Of a DNA stretch of 23,045 bases, positions 19,070-23,045 are shown in pieces. The position numbers were made by a program, and so were the translations under genes. Origin of the DNA: Phoronis australis (taxonomy: Eukaryota > Phoronida > Phoronidae); contig NMRA01000031.1 of NCBI GenBank assembly GCA_002633005.1, positions 657,185 to 680,229 on the forward strand, given 5' to 3'. How positions within the stretch are numbered: the stretch's first letter is position 1; every line of letters begins with the position of its first letter. A model generated the notes under the pieces. It saw only the letters and a list, made by a program, of their open reading frames with translations, was not told the origin of the DNA and did no database searches.

Positions 19070-19222
19070 TTAAAGGCGCCGAAGTCCATAAGTTGCCAAA
19101 ACACTTCGCAATTGCCTTGTGCTTAGTGACGCTCCAAACCGACGCATGAGAACCTTTACTATTTCATTTTGACTCAGTCCTAGCTTGAATAAATCGACAA
19201 GATGTTTGTTTCGGTCTTCCAT
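19070..19222 (-). pseudogene. Transposase N-terminal helix-turn-helix domain
   Basis: About 50 residues from ATG at 19222: MEDRNKHLVDLFKLGLSQNE, then IVKVLMRRFG, SLSTRQLRSVLATYGLRRL and TAA. This is the pattern of a helix-turn-helix (hydrophobic residues, GLS turn, EI, then S-RQL-R recognition helix) that opens this transposase family and presumably binds the ends. The frame stays open upstream into the right-hand 21-bp array to 19417, but that part encodes only the SIDR heptads and is unlikely to be translated. The TAA is followed in the same frame by the integrase core after three bases, so it is a damage stop rather than a gene end. Confidence 0.75.
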
Positions 19223-19254
19223 ATTAATTTGAAACCGAAGTACATGTAGCAACC

Positions 19255-19520
19255 TCGATGTCGTAACTCTATCGACAGACTTATTAACTCTATCGACAGA
19301 CTTAATAATTCTATCGATACAGCTCACATGTCTAGCTATAGACTTATGAACTGTATCGATAGAATTATTAAGTCTGTCGATAGAGTTACTAAATCTATCG
19401 AGAGGTAGCAAGTCCATCGATAGAGTTAGTATGTCTACCGATAGTTAGTTAATAAGTCTAACGATAGAGTAAATAAGCCTATCGATAGAGATAGCAAGTC
19501 TATCGATAGAGTTAGCAACA
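19255..19520. repeat. Right subterminal array, 21-bp CTATCGATAG repeat
   Basis: About 12 units of the same 21-bp repeat as 15880-16208, in the opposite orientation, so that the two arrays mirror each other about the element centre. It is more diverged than the left array: cores include CTGTCGATAG, CTATCGACAG, CTATCGTTAG and CTATAGCTAG, and two units have small insertions or deletions. It ends about 35 bp before the transposase ATG. Confidence 0.93.
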
Positions 19521-19560
19521 GAGAAAAAAGTTGCCGTGCCGTCCTTTTACAGCCACCGTA
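19501..19560. repeat. Transposon terminal inverted repeat, right
   Basis: Reverse complement starts TACGGTGGCTGTAAAAGGAC, identical to the left end for 20 bases and about 56 of 61 overall. Confidence 0.9.
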
Positions 19561-19566
19561 CATTAA
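19561..19566. repeat. Target site duplication, right copy (DNA transposon)
   Basis: CATTAA against CATCAA on the left. Confidence 0.55.
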
Positions 19567-19963
19567 CCAGGGATATGACGAGACTTGCCTGTCACAGTGC
19601 GTCGTCGCTGCGTTGTCTCATGTAAATTGTTTATGCTTCTTTCTCTCTCCACGTGACGCTAGTATCGTCTTTGCCAATGCGTTGTCCAGATTATTAAATA
19701 AATTAAACACCGCTTTGAAGCGAATTAATTGCAAACTGTGTTAACAAATCGATTTTCTCTTTTCTCTTGCTAAGTTATATGTAAGACCCAATACATTTGG
19801 CAAAACATCAACTTCATCGCAGTTTTTAGTTTGTTGATTAATTCTTATTACGAACAATGATTGCAGGGCACCTATCAGTACACAAATCAAGCATAAAATT
19901 GCCAGGTGTACGCGTTACCAATAGGGTTCATTTAAATACCTACTTCCAAACTTTTCACTGTTT

Positions 19964-20471
19964 AGGCCCTTTCATATTGATTTAACTCCGGTCTGAGGGG
20001 AGCGTCGACGTAAACAGCGCAGTGAACTGGACCGTTCATACTGGCTTTGGTAGTTAATGAACATCAAAGTAAGCGGTTGTGTGCCGCTGTCGTCATCAAA
20101 GTTATCGCAAGGTAGCGTTGTACGCTAAGATTTTTTTCAATGTTTCAATTTGGAAATATTTACAAGTGCTAAGTGACATTAAACTTATTTTTAAATCGAT
20201 TGGTTATTGTTAGAGCAAAATATAAGCAGCTATTAGTGGCGGCACTACCTTGTAACTGTTGACGATAACAGTGGCACCTGGCGATAACTTCTATTGGACC
20301 GGAGTTAAGCATTCATACTGCACCGCAGCGTCGACGCTGCGGTCTTTAATCCACCTGTTAACTGAGATGTTAATTGGAGCTGTTAACTGCGATCCAGGAC
20401 CGGAGTTAAGCGTTCATACTGACCGCAACTCCCCAAACCACCGACGCGTCGACGTTAGTATGAAAGGCCCT
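19964..20471. mobile_element. Probable non-autonomous DNA transposon (MITE-like)
   Basis: The left end AGGCCCTTTCATATT and the reverse complement of the right end, AGGGCCTTTCATACT, match at 13 of 15 positions. TTT flanks both sides and could be a 3-bp target duplication. GACCGGAGTTAA occurs three times inside: 19982-19993 (inverted), 20297-20308 and 20398-20409 (direct, 101 bp apart, each followed by TTCATACTG). There are several GCGTCGACG motifs. The 81-codon frame at 20259-20504 crosses the right end and is not supported. The ends resemble PIF/Harbinger-type ends, but I would not assign a superfamily. Confidence 0.45.
20323..20342. repeat. Perfect 20-bp palindrome
   Basis: CCGCAGCGTCGACGCTGCGG equals its reverse complement. 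It is strongly GC-rich inside AT-rich DNA and able to form a stable cruciform. It lies within the 19964-20471 element. Confidence 0.85.
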
Positions 20472-20578
20472 TTTGAGAATCAAGTAAATGTAACTGATAA
20501 GTGACAATGAATAATAAATAACTCCTTGATTAAACGTTTAGATTTAAAAATGCTAATGTGCAGTGTTGTATCGCCACC

Positions 20579-20601
20579 GCCACACTGGACTCCACAGTGT
20601 G
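20579..20601. repeat. Short inverted repeat
   Basis: CCACACTG and CAGTGTGG, an 8-bp stem with a 7-base spacer. A second pair, AGTCAAC and GTTGACT, lies near 20694-20722. Function unknown. Confidence 0.5.
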
Positions 20602-22300
20602 GACAAAAATCTCCGTTACAGAGAGAATGCAATATCTAGGATAAATATGAAGACCACAGAACCAATCGACAATATCCAGGAATCACAGTACCAGTCAACC
20701 ACTACAGTCACATAGTTGACTGCTTGTGACGTAGTAGGAGACCACGTGACAAATTTCCTCTCGTCTTTGGAGTATTGACGATTATATTAAAGTTAAATAT
20801 AAGGACTATAATGCAGTGTAAATTTTGATATTAACGTGTCGCTGACGAGCGTTCAATTAGTAATTTAAAACCTCAATGACAAATCTACGGACAGCCAGTA
20901 GTGCCATTTTGAAGTGACGTCAAAGATATTTTTTTTCAAAATTTCTCCAAATTGGCGCTATTTGGCTTCCGTACAAATCCATCTTTCTAAACAAAATGCA
21001 AGAAAGAAAGGACGACGTCATCCAGTTAGGCTCAAGTTACTCCATATGTCCAAGAATTCAACTTTGTAGTCTATACAAAGGCAGACTTCGATGGACACTT
21101 AGACGCTGCTTGTGCCCTCCAATTCGGCCATGAACGAAAACAACGGCGGCATACGTTTTAGAGCTGTTGTGACCGTTTGCCTTTTGAAAGTTGTGGTCGA
21201 CTGGCATTGAGACATTCTAAATTTGATACTTTTTCTCGTCACAAAACGACAGAAAAAACAATATATATTGATGGGAAACCCATCTCCTGTAGATCTACCT
21301 CCTCTGTACTTTACCTGACCTCTTCATTACGATTATAACACCCCATCTCATCATTTGATGGGCTATTGATAAAAACATTACATACCTCATTCATGGAATA
21401 CTTATCAGCGGAAATAAACCTTTAGCGCGCGCCAGTGTTCAAGAGTAACCGTCCATCCTATGTATAGCTTTCACTTTAAAACCTTGTTATCTACGCGAAT
21501 AATGCCACTAGCCAAGGAGTGGTAGGTAAACAGAAATCTTGTCGTTGGTTGAGTTTTTCAAATAACCGAGACTCGAGTATGGATTTCAGTAATTCAAATG
21601 GATTAAATGCTAGTGGAAACTAGTGGCATTTAACAAACACTCATCACAGTTGCGTTGCATCGGAAGGCTTTTTTATAGTCAATAAAATCTTATTACGTCG
21701 TAACGCCCTCTCACTTATAAGTCATTAATTTTTATCCAACGAAATTACACGAGTTGAAATTGCATTTTACCCTAGTTAAAAAGCGAAATTCGAATTAAAT
21801 CTTTTCCTCTTCTATAATCGGTCTCACCCGTAATACAATTGCATTTCGGTTACCACCTCAAGTCACAGGGAATGTGTACACGCGCCATTTTCGAATTCAA
21901 ATTTTAGGGTTTGCTCCCCCCAATAAAATCGTTTTTTGAGTCACTGATGGTTACTATGCTATTGTTGTTAACGGAAATTGACGGAAGGAGAATGTCATCA
22001 CGGTAAAAACTTATGAAACTGATTTTATGAGAGAAAAGGCCTGGTTTGATTCTTGTTTTTAGTCCGCTAAACACGGCAAAATACCCCTTTAAGGCTAATT
22101 TCCAAAGGATGCCAAACCTGACTGTGGCCCATTAACAGGTAATAAACGACCATTGCCATTCAGTTTTCTGAAACAAACTAATGTTCCGTATCCTTCGAAA
22201 ACCTTCAAACTCAAAAATTTGGAGCAAAGTTTGAAAACTCTTCACAAAGTCTGATAAACGTACAAGCGTGACCTACTGTTTACATGCGCGCACCCAGCCT
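20602..22300. other. No supported gene
   Basis: No recognisable gene, element or RNA. There is a small ATGGGAAACCCAT palindrome near 21271 and a TCATCATTTGATGGG hairpin near 21349. Frames are all short. Confidence 0.4.
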
Positions 22301-22432
22301 AAAATATAGGGGGGCTCGAATTGCTCGATATGCGGACCTTTTACTGAAAAAAGTCACCGAGGACTAAAAAATAAACGGGGCCACTGCCAGTAGGTTCAGG
22401 CATGCCAATCGTACATTCGCGCCGATTTCCTG

Positions 22433-22512
22433 TGGACTTTGTGAACTGTATGGACTTTTGTCTCGTTTACTCGGACTTTTTGTTTCACTGAGGCGGACCT
22501 TTTTGCCCAATT
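22433..22512. repeat. Degenerate GGACTTTT repeat
   Basis: Four loose units about 17-24 bp apart: TGTGGACTTTG, TATGGACTTTTG, CTCGGACTTTTTG and GGCGGACCTTTTTG. A further copy, GCGGACCTTTTAC, is at 22332. The 102-codon frame at 22458-22766 passes through it and looks like chance in GC-richer DNA. Confidence 0.4.
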
Positions 22513-23024
22513 CGCCAAATTGGGGGGCTCCGTTTCCCCGCTCCACTGCAGACCTTCGTTGCGCCCGTTTCAGCCCCGCCTTGATCTCAGGTAGTGCACC
22601 GGTCCTCTATTTAGATTCAAGGTGTTCTATTTTTTCCCGCGGGCCGTTTTTTCGGGGACGCGGAGGGAGGGTGGCCAGTTTCGTACCAGCAGCGAGATTT
22701 GGTCAGATGTTTTACCTAAGCTATGTTCTGATTTGTATGCGAATTTCAACATTTCAAATTGTCTGACAGTTCTCCCAATTTCTGTAACTTTTCTGAGATA
22801 ACTATGTATTCCAATGACTTCAGATACATACTATTCCTTTTTGGTAACTTTTTTGAGAAACGGAGATAGAAATACAATTGTACTGCAAACCAAAAAGCGT
22901 GCTACTCGAGTGACATTGTGAGCTGAGGGCGCAGTGATCAAAACCCACGTTTATCATCTGGATTATGAACCTCCTCTTTGACTGACGAATCAAGAAGCAG
23001 ATGTCAGACATTGGTAATAGAGCA

Positions 23025-23045
23025 GGGCCGTAGGAAGCGGGAGGC
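23025..23045. other. Possible terminus of a transposable element cut by the window end
   Basis: CAGGGCCGTAGGAAGCGGGA resembles the common element start CAGGGGCGTAGC(C/G). Only 20 bp are visible. Confidence 0.25.

Larger units (their letters stand above)
17599..19222 (-). pseudogene. DDE integrase-like transposase, disrupted
   Basis: One ancestral transposase read on the minus strand, which would cut and join the element's ends in the nucleus. Domain order: helix-turn-helix (ATG at 19222, to 19073), integrase core (19066-18375) and conserved C-terminal region (about 17960 to 17599). Damage seen: in-frame TAA at 19070-19072; TAG at 18833-18835, inside the block that follows the first catalytic Asp; another in-frame TAA at 18716-18718; a frameshift at about 18630-18642; a second at about 18470-18485; and about 330-400 bp of non-homologous sequence between core and C-terminal region. 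The first two Asp residues are present and the presumed third catalytic residue is Gly. The family resemblance is from memory of the integrase-core proteins found as multicopy genes in cnidarians, molluscs and fish. Confidence 0.85.
15828..19560 (-). mobile_element. IS3EU-like DDE-integrase DNA transposon, decayed but with both ends
   Basis: A 3,733-bp element with terminal inverted repeats starting TACGGTGGCTGTAAAAGGAC, a flanking 6-bp imperfect duplication, a subterminal 21-bp repeat array at each end in inverted orientation, and a minus-strand transposase pseudogene. From memory, IS3EU elements have TAY...RTA termini and 6-bp target duplications and encode an IS3-like integrase, which fits. 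A TA duplication with termini starting CGGTGG is the alternative reading. Between the left array and the transposase end (16210-17598) there is about 1.4 kb with no coding sequence, only short frames and one imperfect direct repeat. The protein is broken, so this copy is non-autonomous. Confidence 0.85.

Noticed and set aside
15828-19560. Tc1/mariner-type TA duplication for the DNA transposon
   Set aside because: TA does flank CGGTGG ends, but the integrase-type transposase and the 5/6 match of CATCAA/CATTAA outside TAC/GTA fit better. Kept as the alternative reading.
22458-22766. 102-codon plus-strand frame in GC-richer DNA
   Set aside because: Composition (Arg, Ser, Pro, Phe) follows the GC content, it runs through a degenerate repeat, and it shows no domain.

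Overview
The window looks like intergenic or intronic DNA from the nuclear genome of an animal, most likely an aquatic invertebrate. It is AT-rich, has no operon-like packing and no long unbroken gene, and most of what can be recognised is transposable elements. The mix (a Penelope-like retroelement with a GIY-YIG endonuclease, a DDE-integrase DNA transposon of the type common in cnidarians, molluscs, other marine invertebrates and fish, MITE-like fragments, minisatellites) fits that picture, but the phylum cannot be fixed from the sequence.

Layout. 1-2100: no convincing gene, one (CATA)-type simple repeat. 2107-2236: end of an old transposable element. 2569-3846: a recent, 5'-truncated Penelope-like element (PLE) on the minus strand. 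It carries the RT C-terminus and an intact GIY-YIG domain, perfect 127-bp inverted terminal repeats and a 13-bp target duplication. 3923-3989: a GT/GC simple repeat. 4347-4859: two minus-strand open segments that join in phase and may be the last exons of an unrecognised gene. 4863-10500: gene-poor, with MITE-like inverted repeats, a cluster of a TACCCATTTGGTA motif and a perfect palindrome. 10687-14600: scattered possible exons (a THAP-like start, a 42-nt microexon, a BRCT-like last exon, a first exon with a good start context), all low confidence. 14833-15020: four 47-bp minisatellite units.

15828-19560 is the main object of the window: a complete 3.7-kb DNA transposon. It has about 60-bp terminal inverted repeats beginning TAC, an imperfect 6-bp target duplication (CATCAA/CATTAA), and a subterminal array at each end, in inverted orientation, of a 21-bp repeat with the palindromic core CTATCGATAG. 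Inside is a decayed minus-strand transposase: a helix-turn-helix domain, a DDE integrase core and a conserved C-terminal domain. It is broken by two stops and at least two frameshifts, and the probable catalytic Glu is Gly. I read it as an IS3EU-type element, from memory of that superfamily's termini.

19964-20471: a probable non-autonomous element with terminal inverted repeats. 20520-23026: nothing genic, only weak repeats. 23027-23045: possibly the start of another element cut by the window edge.

The two autonomous element types are independent insertions. The PLE is young (identical repeats, open frame). The DNA transposon copy is dead as a protein source, but its ends are preserved well enough to be recognised, so it could in principle still be a substrate for a transposase made elsewhere. 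No host gene is established with confidence.
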